This document shows, in pieces, positions 42,549 through 51,655 of a stretch of DNA of 64,000 nt. Numbering within the stretch: the first letter of the stretch is position 1; each line of letters starts with the position of its first letter. Source of the stretch: an uncultured Clostridia bacterium (lineage in GTDB: Bacteria > Bacillota > Clostridia > Lachnospirales > Anaerotignaceae); NCBI GenBank assembly GCA_910586765.1, contig CAJUJJ010000006.1, positions 40,078 through 104,077 on the forward strand. Direction: 5' to 3'. The translations under genes were made by a program, and so were the position numbers. Under the pieces are notes generated by a model. That model did not search any database. It saw only the letters and a list, made by a program, of their open reading frames with translations, and had not been told where the DNA came from.

Positions 42549-43355
42549 ATGAAATTTTTTAAATCAGTAACAGCGATTGCGTTATCATTAACAATGGTTA
42601 TGGGGCTTGCAGCTTGTGGTGGTTCTGCTGAACCAGAACAAAATGCACCAGATGAACAACAAGGAGAAGCTCCATCTGGAGATGTAAAAACATATAAAAT
42701 TGCAACAGATACAACATTTGCACCATTTGAATTTGAAGATGAAAGTGGAAATTTTGTAGGCATTGATATTGACATATTAAATGCTATTGCACAAGACCAA
42801 GGTTTTGAGGTAGATTTGCAAGTATTGGGATTTAGTGCAGCTTTACAGGCTGTAGAAGCAGGACAAGCTGATGGTATGATTGCAGGTATGAGTATTACAG
42901 AAGAAAGAAAAGAAAGATATGATTTTTCAGAACCATATTATGACTCAGCAGTTGTTATGGCAGTATCTGCAACAAATGAAGATATTAAATCTTATGAAGA
43001 TTTAGCAGGCAAAAAAGTTGCTGTAAAAGTTGGTACAGAAGGTTATGCTTTTGCAGAAAGCATTAAAGATGAATATGGTTTTGAAATGGTAGTATTTGAT
43101 GATTCTAATGGTATGTATCAAGATGTTACAGTAGGTAATTCTGTAGCTTGTTTTGAAGATTACCCAGTAATTGCATATGGTATACAACAAGGTTTGCCAT
43201 TAAAACTTAATGATAAACAAGAAGCAGGTAACTCCTATGGTTTTGCAGTAGCAAAAGATAAAAATACAGAATTGCTTCAAAAATTTAATGATGGTTTAGC
43301 AAACATTAGAGAAAATGGAAAATATCAGGAAATCGTAGATAGCTACACAAAGTAA
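42549..43355 (+). CDS. Polar amino-acid ABC transporter, substrate-binding lipoprotein
   Basis: A 268-residue lipoprotein with lipobox GLAAC and a short acidic linker. The binding domain shows the family-3 pattern: IATDTTFAPFEFEDESGNFV, GIDIDILNAIAQDQGFEV, DGMIAGMSITEERKERYDFS and LAGKKVAVKVGTEGYAFAE. It captures glutamine or another polar amino acid for the permease and ATPase that follow. Specificity is not readable from sequence alone. The gene is preceded by a long structured leader. Confidence 0.92.
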   Translation: MKFFKSVTAIALSLTMVMGLAACGGSAEPEQNAPDEQQGEAPSGDVKTYKIATDTTFAPFEFEDESGNFVGIDIDILNAIAQDQGFEVDLQVLGFSAALQAVEAGQADGMIAGMSITEERKERYDFSEPYYDSAVVMAVSATNEDIKSYEDLAGKKVAVKVGTEGYAFAESIKDEYGFEMVVFDDSNGMYQDVTVGNSVACFEDYPVIAYGIQQGLPLKLNDKQEAGNSYGFAVAKDKNTELLQKFNDGLANIRENGKYQEIVDSYTK

Positions 43356-43376
43356 TCAGGCTAGGAGTAATAGAAT

Positions 43377-44042
43377 ATGAATTTTTATGCGTTTTTTTTA
43401 CAAAATTTGCCAAGATTACTTGAAGGTTTGTCACTTACCCTCCAGTTGACAATACTTTCATTGATTTTTGCCATTATTGTAGGTATGATTTCTTGTTTTT
43501 TTAAGATTTCAAGTATAAAGCCTTTAAATTGGATTGCGACAGTATATTTAAGCGTAATCAGAGGTACGCCTCTTATGGTACAGGCATATTTTTTGTATTT
43601 TGGTATTGCATCTGTATTAAATATACAAATCCCTTCTTTTTGGGCGAGTGTTATTGTATTGACATTAAATGCAGGAGCATATTTATCAGAAATATTTAGA
43701 AGCGGTATTTCCGCAGTCAATAAGGGACAAATGGAGGCAGCAAGAAGTCTTGGATTGCCTTATCATGTAGCGATGAGTAAAGTTATTATCCCTCAAGCAA
43801 TACGCATTGTTATTCCTTCTGTAGTAAATCAGTTTATTATTACATTAAAAGATACTTCTATCATTTCTGTTATTGGTATGGGAGAATTGATGAGAGTGGG
43901 TACATTGATTGCAAACAGAACATTTAGAGGTTTTGAAACATATGGTATGGTTGCAATCGTGTATTTTATAGTCATTATGATATTAACAAAAATATCTCAA
44001 ATCATAGAAAGGAGACTTTCCAATGGTAAAAGTAAAGGCTGA
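43377..44042 (+). CDS. Polar amino-acid ABC transporter, permease
   Basis: A 221-residue membrane protein of the HisM/GlnP type with about five hydrophobic segments. VIRGTPLMVQAYFLYFG and LNAGAYLSEIFRSGISAV are the family signatures, and the EAA loop is QMEAARSLGLPYHVAMSKVI. Its end overlaps the ATPase gene by 20 bp. Confidence 0.94.
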   Translation: MNFYAFFLQNLPRLLEGLSLTLQLTILSLIFAIIVGMISCFFKISSIKPLNWIATVYLSVIRGTPLMVQAYFLYFGIASVLNIQIPSFWASVIVLTLNAGAYLSEIFRSGISAVNKGQMEAARSLGLPYHVAMSKVIIPQAIRIVIPSVVNQFIITLKDTSIISVIGMGELMRVGTLIANRTFRGFETYGMVAIVYFIVIMILTKISQIIERRLSNGKSKG

Positions 44043-44751
44043 GGCACTACAGAAAAAATTTGGAGATTTAGAAGTATTAAAGCATATTGATATGGAAGTA
44101 CATGAAGGCGAAGTTGTTTGTCTAATAGGGCCTTCTGGCAGTGGAAAAAGTACATTTTTAAGATGTTTGAATTTTTTGGAAGAACCAACAAGTGGTACAA
44201 TCATTGTAGATGATTATAATTTGACAGCGAAACAGGCAGACATCAACAAAATAAGAGAAAATATAGGTATGGTGTTTCAACAGTTTAATTTATTTCCACA
44301 TTTATCAGTAATAGATAATATTATGCTTGCTCCTGTTGATAGAAAAAAAATGACAAAAGAAGAAGCAAGAAAAAAAGGTATGGAACTTTTGAAAACTGTT
44401 GGATTAGAAGAAAAAGCAGAAGTTTTTCCAGCACAGCTTTCAGGAGGACAACAGCAAAGAGTTGCCATTGCAAGGGCATTGGCAATGCAGCCAGATGTTA
44501 TGCTTTTTGATGAACCTACATCAGCATTAGACCCTGAAATGGTAGGGGAAGTATTAAATGTTATGAAAAAGTTAGCAGAGCAAGGTATGACAATGATTGT
44601 TGTAACACATGAAATGGGTTTTGCAAGAGAAGTTGCAGACAGAGTGATATTTATGGACGGTGGCTATATTGTAGAACAAGGCACACCAGAGGAAGTATTT
44701 GGAAATCCACAAAATAAAAGAACACAAGACTTTTTAAATATGGTTTTGTAA
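44023..44751 (+). CDS. Polar amino-acid ABC transporter, ATP-binding protein
   Basis: A 242-residue ATPase of the GlnQ type. Walker A LIGPSGSGKSTFLRCLNFLE, Q-loop MVFQQFNLFPHLSV, signature LSGGQQQRVAIARALA, Walker B VMLFDEPTSALDPEMVGEVL and switch His in VVTHEMGFAREVAD. ATG 44023 with AAAGGAG. It completes a three-gene importer unit ending in a terminator. Confidence 0.95.
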   Translation: MVKVKAEALQKKFGDLEVLKHIDMEVHEGEVVCLIGPSGSGKSTFLRCLNFLEEPTSGTIIVDDYNLTAKQADINKIRENIGMVFQQFNLFPHLSVIDNIMLAPVDRKKMTKEEARKKGMELLKTVGLEEKAEVFPAQLSGGQQQRVAIARALAMQPDVMLFDEPTSALDPEMVGEVLNVMKKLAEQGMTMIVVTHEMGFAREVADRVIFMDGGYIVEQGTPEEVFGNPQNKRTQDFLNMVL

Positions 44752-44754
44752 ATA

Positions 44755-44783
44755 AAAAGACTGCTTGAAAAAAGCAGTCTTTT
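44755..44783 (+). terminator. Terminator of the ABC transporter operon
   Basis: A 12-bp stem (44755-44766 with 44772-44783), loop GAAAA, T-run. Confidence 0.92.
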
Positions 44784-44956
44784 TTTATGCTTTTTTTGAT
44801 AATAGTATTGAATTTAGTAATATTTTGGCTATAATATATTTAAAATTTATTTACTCGTCATTCATATTTTATTCAAATATATGCAGTATACTCATACTCA
44901 TAAAAAGCATGAAAACGTCATAACAATAAAAATAAATAGTTGGGAGGAGATATATT

Positions 44957-46222
44957 ATGTTAGAAGACGATAAAAATACAATGAATGAAAATATGGAAGA
45001 AGATATAAATGAAACAACTCCAATAGTAGAAGAAGATAAATGTTATTATTATGAACAAGTAAAAAGAGCAGAAAAAAAGAAACGTTATAGACCTTGGGTA
45101 AAATATATTGCAACTTGCTTGATAATTAGTATAGCAGGGGGTGGAAGTTTTGGTGTAGGTTTAGGTTGGTCACAGAATTATTTTTCTAAGGCATTGCCAT
45201 CAGATACTGTAACAGCGCCAGAAAATTATGCACCTTCCGCAAAAGCGATTTCAAGTACAACAATGAGTAAAAAAGATGTTATAAAAACAGTTATGCCTTC
45301 TGTAGTAAGTATTTCCACAAGAATACAAGGAGAGTCTATGTGGGGTATGGTGGAAGGCTCTGGAGCAGGTAGTGGTATTGTATTTTATGAAGATGATGAA
45401 AAAGTAGGTATTGTAACAAATAACCACGTAATAAAAGATGCAGCAGAAGTTTTTACTGTATTTGAGGAAGAAAAAGAAGTAAAAGCCAAAATAGTAGGTA
45501 GAGATAGTGATGCAGAAATTGCAGTGTTGACTGTTTCAAAAGAAGACTTAAAAAAGGCAGGAATAGAACAAGTTACTGTAGCAAAATTTGGAAATTCTGA
45601 CGAAGTAGAAGTCGGCGATGATGTATATGCCATAGGAAATGCCTTAGGAGAAGGAATGAGTGCAACAGATGGTATGATTAGTGCCATAAATAAAGAGGTT
45701 ACTGTACAAGGCAGTACATTGAAAAATGTTTTACAAACAAATGCAGCAATCAATCAAGGTAATAGCGGTGGTGCATTGGTAAATGTAAATGGAGAAGTAA
45801 TAGGCATCAATACAGCAAAATCAATTTCTGGAGGTACAGCAGAAGGTATAGGATATGCTATTCCAAGTAATAATATAAAAGAAATTGCAGAGACATTACT
45901 TACAGAAGGTACAGCACCAAAGCCAGGTATGGGAATTTATGTAAGAAATGTATCAGGAGAAGTAGCTAATTTATATCGTTTGCCTGTAGGGGTTATGGTA
46001 GAGCAAGTAATTCCTGGTAGAAATGCAGAAAAAGCAGGTATGCAGTCTGGAGATATTATTATAGAATTAAATGGCAAAAAAGTAATGGATACAGATGCTT
46101 TGACAGAAATATTAAAACAACTTGAAATAGGAGAAACAGCAGAAGTTTATGTTGTTAGAAATGGAGATACTTCTGTAAAATTAGATGTAGTAATTGGTGA
46201 TATGAACGAATACGATGAATAA
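44957..46222 (+). CDS. htrA: HtrA/DegP-type membrane-anchored serine protease
   Basis: A 421-residue envelope protease. Acidic cytosolic N-terminus, one membrane segment (about 50-72), then a trypsin-like domain with His in VTNNHVIKDAAE, Asp in DSDAEIAVLTV and Ser in NQGNSGGALVNVNG, and a C-terminal PDZ domain (VEQVIPGRNAEKAGMQSGDI). It handles misfolded exported proteins. ATG 44957 with GGGAGGAG. Stress regulation is expected but no operator is obvious in the 170-bp gap upstream. Confidence 0.93.
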   Translation: MLEDDKNTMNENMEEDINETTPIVEEDKCYYYEQVKRAEKKKRYRPWVKYIATCLIISIAGGGSFGVGLGWSQNYFSKALPSDTVTAPENYAPSAKAISSTTMSKKDVIKTVMPSVVSISTRIQGESMWGMVEGSGAGSGIVFYEDDEKVGIVTNNHVIKDAAEVFTVFEEEKEVKAKIVGRDSDAEIAVLTVSKEDLKKAGIEQVTVAKFGNSDEVEVGDDVYAIGNALGEGMSATDGMISAINKEVTVQGSTLKNVLQTNAAINQGNSGGALVNVNGEVIGINTAKSISGGTAEGIGYAIPSNNIKEIAETLLTEGTAPKPGMGIYVRNVSGEVANLYRLPVGVMVEQVIPGRNAEKAGMQSGDIIIELNGKKVMDTDALTEILKQLEIGETAEVYVVRNGDTSVKLDVVIGDMNEYDE

Positions 46223-46225
46223 ATT

Positions 46226-46261
46226 AAAAAAGGGCATTTTGTGAAAGAAATGCTCTTTTTT
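46226..46261 (+). terminator. Terminator after htrA
   Basis: A 14-bp stem with one G-T pair (46226-46239 with 46248-46261), 8-base loop, T-run. Confidence 0.88.
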
Positions 46262-46277
46262 TGTTTGCAGCATATTT

Positions 46278-46306
46278 TTGACAAAAAACAATGTTTTGGG
46301 TATAAT
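46278..46306 (+). promoter_or_regulatory. Consensus promoter of rsmA
   Basis: TTGACA (46278-46283), 17-bp spacer, TATAAT (46301-46306); both boxes perfect, 37 bases before ATG 46343. Confidence 0.8.
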
Positions 46307-46342
46307 CTGTAAAAATGCAGTATAAAAAGGAAGGGTAGTATT

Positions 46343-47224
46343 ATGGAGAGAATTGCGACACCGTCTGTAACAAAAAAAATCATAGAACAAAACGAGTTTT
46401 ATTTTAAAAAGAATTTTGGACAAAACTTTTTAATTGACAGTAATATATTGCAAAATATTGTAGAATGTGCTGATATTACAGAGGAGGATTGTGTACTTGA
46501 AATAGGGCCAGGAATAGGCAGTTTGACACAAGTGCTCGCGGAAAGAGCAAAAAAAGTGATTGCAGTAGAAATTGACAAGCATTTGATACCTATATTACAG
46601 CAAACAGTAGGGGAATATCAAAATATTGAAATTAGAAATCAGGATATATTAAAAACAGATATAGATGAAATCATACAAAATGAAAATGATGGAAAAGATA
46701 TTAAAATTGTAGCAAATTTACCTTATTATATTACAACGCCTATTATTATGGATTTGCTTGAAAATCATAGAAAAGTAGAAAGTATTACAGTTATGGTTCA
46801 AAAAGAGGTTGCAGAGCGTATGCAGGCACAGTTTGGCAGTAAAGACTATGGTGCATTGTCTATAGCAGTACAGTATTATTGTGAAGCAAAAATAAATATG
46901 ATTGTACCACCTTCTTGCTTTATGCCAAAGCCAAAAGTGTCCTCCGCTGTAATTACACTGAAATTGCGAAAAGAACCTATATTAAAAGGAATTGATGAAA
47001 AACTATTTTTTCATATTGTAAAATGTGCTTTTGGACAAAGAAGAAAAACACTTTTAAATAGTCTTTGTAATCAATTAAAATTAGGGCTTTCTAAAGATGT
47101 ACTAATGGAAGTAATACAATCTATAGGACTTGATGAAAAAGTAAGAGGAGAAGCACTTTCTATACAACAATTTGGAGATTTAACAAAACAAATTTCTCTA
47201 AAGCTGTCAAATGAAATGAATTAA
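46343..47224 (+). CDS. rsmA: 16S rRNA dimethyladenosine transferase (KsgA)
   Basis: A 293-residue SAM-dependent enzyme dimethylating A1518 and A1519 of 16S rRNA. KKNFGQNFLIDSNILQNIVE, CVLEIGPGIGSLTQVLAE (SAM binding), catalytic VANLPYYITTPIIM and VQKEVAERM are present, with a C-terminal helical domain. ATG 46343 with GGAAGGG. Confidence 0.95.
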   Translation: MERIATPSVTKKIIEQNEFYFKKNFGQNFLIDSNILQNIVECADITEEDCVLEIGPGIGSLTQVLAERAKKVIAVEIDKHLIPILQQTVGEYQNIEIRNQDILKTDIDEIIQNENDGKDIKIVANLPYYITTPIIMDLLENHRKVESITVMVQKEVAERMQAQFGSKDYGALSIAVQYYCEAKINMIVPPSCFMPKPKVSSAVITLKLRKEPILKGIDEKLFFHIVKCAFGQRRKTLLNSLCNQLKLGLSKDVLMEVIQSIGLDEKVRGEALSIQQFGDLTKQISLKLSNEMN

Positions 47225-47240
47225 AAAAATAGTTCTGTTT

Positions 47241-47268
47241 TTTACATTGCTTTCATAAAGTTTATAAT
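47241..47268 (+). promoter_or_regulatory. Promoter of the unknown two-domain gene
   Basis: TTTACA (47241-47246), 16-bp spacer, TATAAT (47263-47268), 33 bases before ATG 47302. Confidence 0.6.
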
Positions 47269-47301
47269 AGCAAAGTAGGCTTATTTGGAAGGAATGATGA
47301 T

Positions 47302-48549
47302 ATGTATAATAGACGATATGATAAAGCATTTGTAATGTTAAAACAGGAATTAGGTGGATTTTCAATAGGGCAGCAGTCTGCGTGGGGAAGCTGTATTATG
47401 GAACTGAAAAATAAAAAAGGGCGATTGACGTTTTCAGTGCAGGGATTAAAAAAGTTGACAGATGGTAGAAGATACGAAACATTTGTTATAGCAGGAAAAG
47501 GCAATGCTATGAGAGGAATTAGCTGTGGTATTATGGAAGTAGACCAACATGGCAAAGGAGAATTAAAATGGGAATTTGACCCTGATTTGATAGGAAAAAG
47601 CGGTTTTTCTGTAGAAGAATTACATACAGCAGCGTTAATTGTAAAAGGTGGATATGGATTGACAGTACCTTTAGCTGGATATTTTAATGAAAAAGTGGCA
47701 TGGAAAAAGTTTTTTAAAGAAGAGAAGGAACAACAGCCAGATTTAAGAGCAGCGGAAGCGATATTATTGGAAGAACCAAAACAAAGTATAAAAGAAACTA
47801 CCAAAAAAACAATACAATTAAAACAAGAAAATAAAATTGTAGAAACCGAACCAGAACAGCCAAAACAACCACAAAATATCGTGAAAGAACAAAAAATTTC
47901 TAATACAATACAGAATAAAAAAGAAACTTCTTCATTTCAAAAAAATTTTAAAGATATGCTTTTCAATTTTAAAAGAGAATTAGAAAAATTAGAACAAAGT
48001 GGCGTGTTAACAAAAGAAGAACAAAAACATATTACAGAAATAAAAACAAATACACAACCAGAACAAACTGTAGTACAACAGCAAAAACAACAAAATGAAC
48101 AAAAAACAGAAATAGAGCAAGAGCAAAAAATAGAAATGGAACAAAATACAGAAATCGTACAAGAACCACAAGCCACTATACAAAGCAATACTATGGCAAC
48201 AGAAACAAATAAAGAAATTGCGTACATATTACAAAACAATGATACATTACAACCTTTTGAAGAAGGAATTTGGAAAAGCATTGCATTAGAAGAATTAGCT
48301 GTATTACCAGTAAATATTACAGAAGTGATGAAAAATCTGTTTTATATCTGTGCTTACAGAAAATACAAACATTTTATATTTCAAAAAACAGCAGAAAAGG
48401 AATATACTATTGGAGTACCTGCACAGTATTATCCAGAAACAAGAAGGGAAGCAGAACATTTGTATTTTACGACATTTCAGCCTTGTGGAAAAGAAGTAAT
48501 GAAAACAGGTTGCTATGGCTATTGGCTGAGAAAAATAAAAGCTGAATAA
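47302..48549 (+). CDS. Uncharacterised two-domain protein with Gln-rich linker
   Basis: A 415-residue protein without membrane segments or signal peptide. N-terminal domain (about 1-140) is beta-rich with GSCIMELKNKKGRLTFSVQG and SCGIMEVDQHGKGELKWEFD; the linker (about 150-300) is Gln/Glu/Lys rich; the C-terminal domain (about 315-415) has KHFIFQKTAEKEYTIGVPA, QYYPETRREAEHLYF and CYGYWLRKI. The GVPxxYxxxxxxxAxxxxFxxF and GYW endings recur in uncharacterised clostridial proteins. I cannot assign a function; it lies between rsmA and trmB with its own promoter. Confidence 0.7.
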   Translation: MYNRRYDKAFVMLKQELGGFSIGQQSAWGSCIMELKNKKGRLTFSVQGLKKLTDGRRYETFVIAGKGNAMRGISCGIMEVDQHGKGELKWEFDPDLIGKSGFSVEELHTAALIVKGGYGLTVPLAGYFNEKVAWKKFFKEEKEQQPDLRAAEAILLEEPKQSIKETTKKTIQLKQENKIVETEPEQPKQPQNIVKEQKISNTIQNKKETSSFQKNFKDMLFNFKRELEKLEQSGVLTKEEQKHITEIKTNTQPEQTVVQQQKQQNEQKTEIEQEQKIEMEQNTEIVQEPQATIQSNTMATETNKEIAYILQNNDTLQPFEEGIWKSIALEELAVLPVNITEVMKNLFYICAYRKYKHFIFQKTAEKEYTIGVPAQYYPETRREAEHLYFTTFQPCGKEVMKTGCYGYWLRKIKAE

Positions 48550-48578
48550 TTACTTCTATTTTTTAAATAGACAAGGTA

Positions 48579-48607
48579 TTGAAGTATAGTATGGAATATA
48601 GTATAAT
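48579..48607 (+). promoter_or_regulatory. trmB promoter
   Basis: TTGAAG (48579-48584), 17-bp spacer, TATAAT (48602-48607). Transcripts would carry about 45 bases of leader, including the AAAGGAG at 48619-48625 and a small hairpin (48628-48632 with 48643-48647) before ATG 48659. Confidence 0.6.
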
Positions 48608-48658
48608 GGCATAAAACGAAAGGAGAATGCTAGTTTTTTACATAGCAATTATCATATT

Positions 48659-49300
48659 ATGAGAATGAGAAACAAGCCTTGGGCAGAGGAAGAATTACAG
48701 ACAAATAAGAATGTAGTAAAACAGCCTATAGAACAAAAAGGGAAATGGTCAGAATATTTTGGAAATGATTATCCTATTCATGTAGAAATTGGTTGTGGTA
48801 AAGGCAGATTTATTGTAGAAAATGCCAAACGTTATACAGATGTAAATTTTATAGGAATAGAAAGACAAACCACTGTAATTGCTATTGCAGCGAGAAAAAT
48901 AGAACAGTATTTGCCTAATTTAGCACTTATTTGTGATAGTGCAGCAAAATTATCAGATTTATTTGAAATAGGAGAAATAGAAAGAATTTATTTGAATTTT
49001 AGTGACCCATGGCCTAAAAAAAGGTGTATGAAAAGAAGATTGACATACAGAGAATTTTTACAAAGTTATCGTCATATTATGGGGGAAAAAGGAGAAATCT
49101 TTTTTAAAACAGATAATAAAGGGCTGTTTGAATTTTCATTAAATGAATTTTGTGCAGATAAATGGAATTTGTCTCATATTTGTTTTGATTTGCATAATAG
49201 TGAATATATGCAACAAAATATTATGACAGAATATGAACAAAAGTTTTCTGAAAAAGGTATGCCAATATATAGATTAGAAGCACGATATGGTAAAGAGTAA
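48659..49300 (+). CDS. trmB: tRNA (guanine-N7)-methyltransferase
   Basis: A 213-residue enzyme modifying G46 of tRNA. MRMRNKPWAEEEL is the usual N-terminus, which fixes the start; then IHVEIGCGKGRFIVENAK, FIGIERQTTVIAIAARKI and LNFSDPWPKKRCMKRRLTY. The ribosome site AAAGGAG lies 33 bases before the ATG, with a 5-bp hairpin between, so the true spacing may be set by RNA folding. Confidence 0.94.
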   Translation: MRMRNKPWAEEELQTNKNVVKQPIEQKGKWSEYFGNDYPIHVEIGCGKGRFIVENAKRYTDVNFIGIERQTTVIAIAARKIEQYLPNLALICDSAAKLSDLFEIGEIERIYLNFSDPWPKKRCMKRRLTYREFLQSYRHIMGEKGEIFFKTDNKGLFEFSLNEFCADKWNLSHICFDLHNSEYMQQNIMTEYEQKFSEKGMPIYRLEARYGKE

Positions 49301-49310
49301 TAAATGAAAT

Positions 49311-49341
49311 AAAGTCCCTTGTCTTTAGACAATGGGGCTTT
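49311..49341 (+). terminator. Terminator after trmB
   Basis: A stem with one bulged T and one G-T pair (49311-49323 with 49328-49341), loop TTTA, T-run. Confidence 0.82.
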
Positions 49342-49384
49342 TTGGATATTATGGAAAATAAAGAGATAAAGAAAGGAAGATACT

Positions 49385-50593
49385 ATGAAAAAGGAAAGCA
49401 TAGAAATGGTATGGAATGAAAAAGTGCAAAATAGTAAGGGGGATATTTCTTTTTTAAATAAAGAGCAATCTCAAAAGGCAATACAATATCATAAAAGTTT
49501 TGCTGTTTATGAAAAAACACCTCTTGTAAATTTAAAAAATTTAGCACAAAAATGTAATGTCAATGCAATTTATTTAAAAGATGAAAGTTATCGATTTGGT
49601 TTAAATGCGTTTAAAGTATTAGGAGCAAGTTATGCTATAGCAAATCATATTGCACAAAAAATAGGACAAGATGTTTCGACATTGTCAGCAGAGAAAATTG
49701 CTTCTAAAGAAATAAAAAATAAAATAGGAGAAATTACATTTGTAACAGCAACAGACGGCAATCACGGCAGGGGACTTGCATGGACAGCGAAACAGTTAGG
49801 ACAAAAAGCAGTGGTATATATGCCAAAAGGAAGCAGTAAAGAGAGATTACAAAATATTATTGCACAAGGAGCAGAGGCAGAAATTACAGATAAAAATTAT
49901 GATGATGCAGTAAGGCTGGCACAACAAAAAGCAGTAGAAAATGGCTGGGTAATGGTACAAGATACAGCGTGGGAAGGCTATGAAGATATACCAAAATGGA
50001 TTATGCAAGGATATACCACAATGGGATATGAAATAATGGAGCAATTAGAACAAAAACCAACACATATTTTTTTGCAAGCTGGTGTCGGAAGTATGTCAGG
50101 AGCAATTACAGGATTTTTTGCAAATATTTATAAAGAACAAAAACCGATTATAGTGGTTGTAGAACCAACAAAAGCAGACTGCCTATTTCAGACAGCAAAG
50201 GCAAATGATGGTACATTCCATTGTGTAAAAGGAGATATGAATACCATTATGGCAGGATTGGCTTGTGGAGAACCTTGTACAATAGGCTGGAATGTATTAA
50301 AAGAATATGCAGATGCCTTTATACGCTGCCCCGAATATGTAGCGGCTGATGGTATGAGAATGTTAGCAGCACCAGTAAAAGGAGATACTGCTGTAGTATC
50401 TGGGGAAAGTGGTGCAGTAGGAATAGGTTGTGTAGCAAATATATTACAATATAAAGAATTAGAAACTATCAAAAAAGCATTAAAATTAGATGAAAATTCA
50501 GTGATATTGTGTATTAGTACAGAAGGAGATACTGATGTCCAAAACTATAAAAATGTTGTTTGGGAAGGAAAGTATTCTAAATTTGAAGTATAA
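49385..50593 (+). CDS. dpaL: Diaminopropionate ammonia-lyase
   Basis: A 402-residue PLP enzyme that converts 2,3-diaminopropionate to pyruvate and two ammonia. The PLP Lys is in YRFGLNAFKVLGASYAI, followed by VTATDGNHGRGLAWTAKQLG, YMPKGSSKERLQNI and QAGVGSMSGAITGF. It matches the YgeX/DpaL subgroup rather than threonine synthase-like relatives. ATG 49385 with AAAGGAAG. The HAD phosphatase follows after 36 bp. Confidence 0.92.
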   Translation: MKKESIEMVWNEKVQNSKGDISFLNKEQSQKAIQYHKSFAVYEKTPLVNLKNLAQKCNVNAIYLKDESYRFGLNAFKVLGASYAIANHIAQKIGQDVSTLSAEKIASKEIKNKIGEITFVTATDGNHGRGLAWTAKQLGQKAVVYMPKGSSKERLQNIIAQGAEAEITDKNYDDAVRLAQQKAVENGWVMVQDTAWEGYEDIPKWIMQGYTTMGYEIMEQLEQKPTHIFLQAGVGSMSGAITGFFANIYKEQKPIIVVVEPTKADCLFQTAKANDGTFHCVKGDMNTIMAGLACGEPCTIGWNVLKEYADAFIRCPEYVAADGMRMLAAPVKGDTAVVSGESGAVGIGCVANILQYKELETIKKALKLDENSVILCISTEGDTDVQNYKNVVWEGKYSKFEV

Positions 50594-50629
50594 AATAAGC
50601 TAAATAGGGTATATTGGGGGTATTAAGTT

Positions 50630-51280
50630 ATGAGAAAATTTGATGCTGTAATATTTGATATGGACGGGCTTATGGTAGACACAGAAAGAATAATGAAAGA
50701 ACAAATAAAAGAAATATTAAAAGAAATGGGATTTCCAGCAACAGAACAAAGTATATTGAAATTGATTGGATTGACAGACAGTAGAACAAAAGAAGTTTTG
50801 GAAAAAGAGTATGGAAAAGAATTTCGTCATGATATATTTTTAAAAAAACTTTTGGAGAGAAAACAAAATGTGTATCATAATGAACAAATTAACGTCAAAA
50901 AAGGGTTGTGGGAACTTTTAGAATTTTTAAAAAAAGAAAATATGAAAAGTATTGTAGCAACAGGTACTATTAGAGAAAATATGACTTTAATACTAAAAAG
51001 AACAGGATTGTTAGAACACTTTAGTTTGTCTGTATGTGGTGACGAAATAGAAAAGGGAAAACCTAGTCCAGATGTTTTTATAAAAGCTGTAGAAAAATTA
51101 AATGTACCAAAACAAAAATGCTTGATATTGGAAGATTCTCAAAATGGCATTATTGCAGCAAATAATGCAGGTATAGAAGTGATATTTATAAAAGATATAG
51201 TAACACCAGAAAAGCAGTATATGGAACAGATTTATGCAGAATGTAGTGACTTATCAGATGTCATACAATATTTAATATAA
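50630..51280 (+). CDS. HAD-superfamily phosphatase (beta-phosphoglucomutase-like)
   Basis: A 216-residue protein. Motif I is VIFDMDGLMVDTE, motif II SIVATGTIRENM, motif III GKPSPDVFIKAVE and motif IV LILEDSQNGIIAA. The cap is small and helical, subclass IA. A sugar phosphate or small metabolite is the likely substrate. It lies 16 bp before the cupin gene. Confidence 0.86.
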   Translation: MRKFDAVIFDMDGLMVDTERIMKEQIKEILKEMGFPATEQSILKLIGLTDSRTKEVLEKEYGKEFRHDIFLKKLLERKQNVYHNEQINVKKGLWELLEFLKKENMKSIVATGTIRENMTLILKRTGLLEHFSLSVCGDEIEKGKPSPDVFIKAVEKLNVPKQKCLILEDSQNGIIAANNAGIEVIFIKDIVTPEKQYMEQIYAECSDLSDVIQYLI

Positions 51281-51296
51281 TAAGGAGAATATAAAT

Positions 51297-51629
51297 ATGA
51301 GTGGAAAACTAAAAAATATTGAAAAAGGTACAATATTAAAATTAAAAGAACAAATAGTATATCAGCAAGGGCAAATTGTAAGCAAAACATTAGTACAAAA
51401 TGAGGCAGTAAGTTTGACATTGTTTGCATTTGAAAAAGGAGAAGAAATCAGTACACACGCAGCAGGAGGAGATGCTCTTGTAACAGTGTTAGAAGGCACA
51501 GGAAAATTTACAATAGATGGCAATGAATTTATATTGCAAGAGGGAGAAAGTATTATTATGCCTAAAGATATCCCTCATGCGGTATATGGACAAGAAAGAT
51601 TTAAAATGCTTTTAAATGTTGTATTTTAA
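51297..51629 (+). CDS. Small cupin-domain protein
   Basis: A 110-residue single cupin. Motif 1 is EKGEEISTHAAGGDALVTVLEG (shortened metal-binding set, with one clear His) and motif 2 PKDIPHAVYG. Such proteins bind metal and small ligands; the role is unknown. It precedes the LacI-type regulator by 26 bp, and could be read with the dpaL series. Confidence 0.82.
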   Translation: MSGKLKNIEKGTILKLKEQIVYQQGQIVSKTLVQNEAVSLTLFAFEKGEEISTHAAGGDALVTVLEGTGKFTIDGNEFILQEGESIIMPKDIPHAVYGQERFKMLLNVVF

Positions 51630-51655
51630 TGGAGTAGCAAAAGGGGAGAAAGTGA

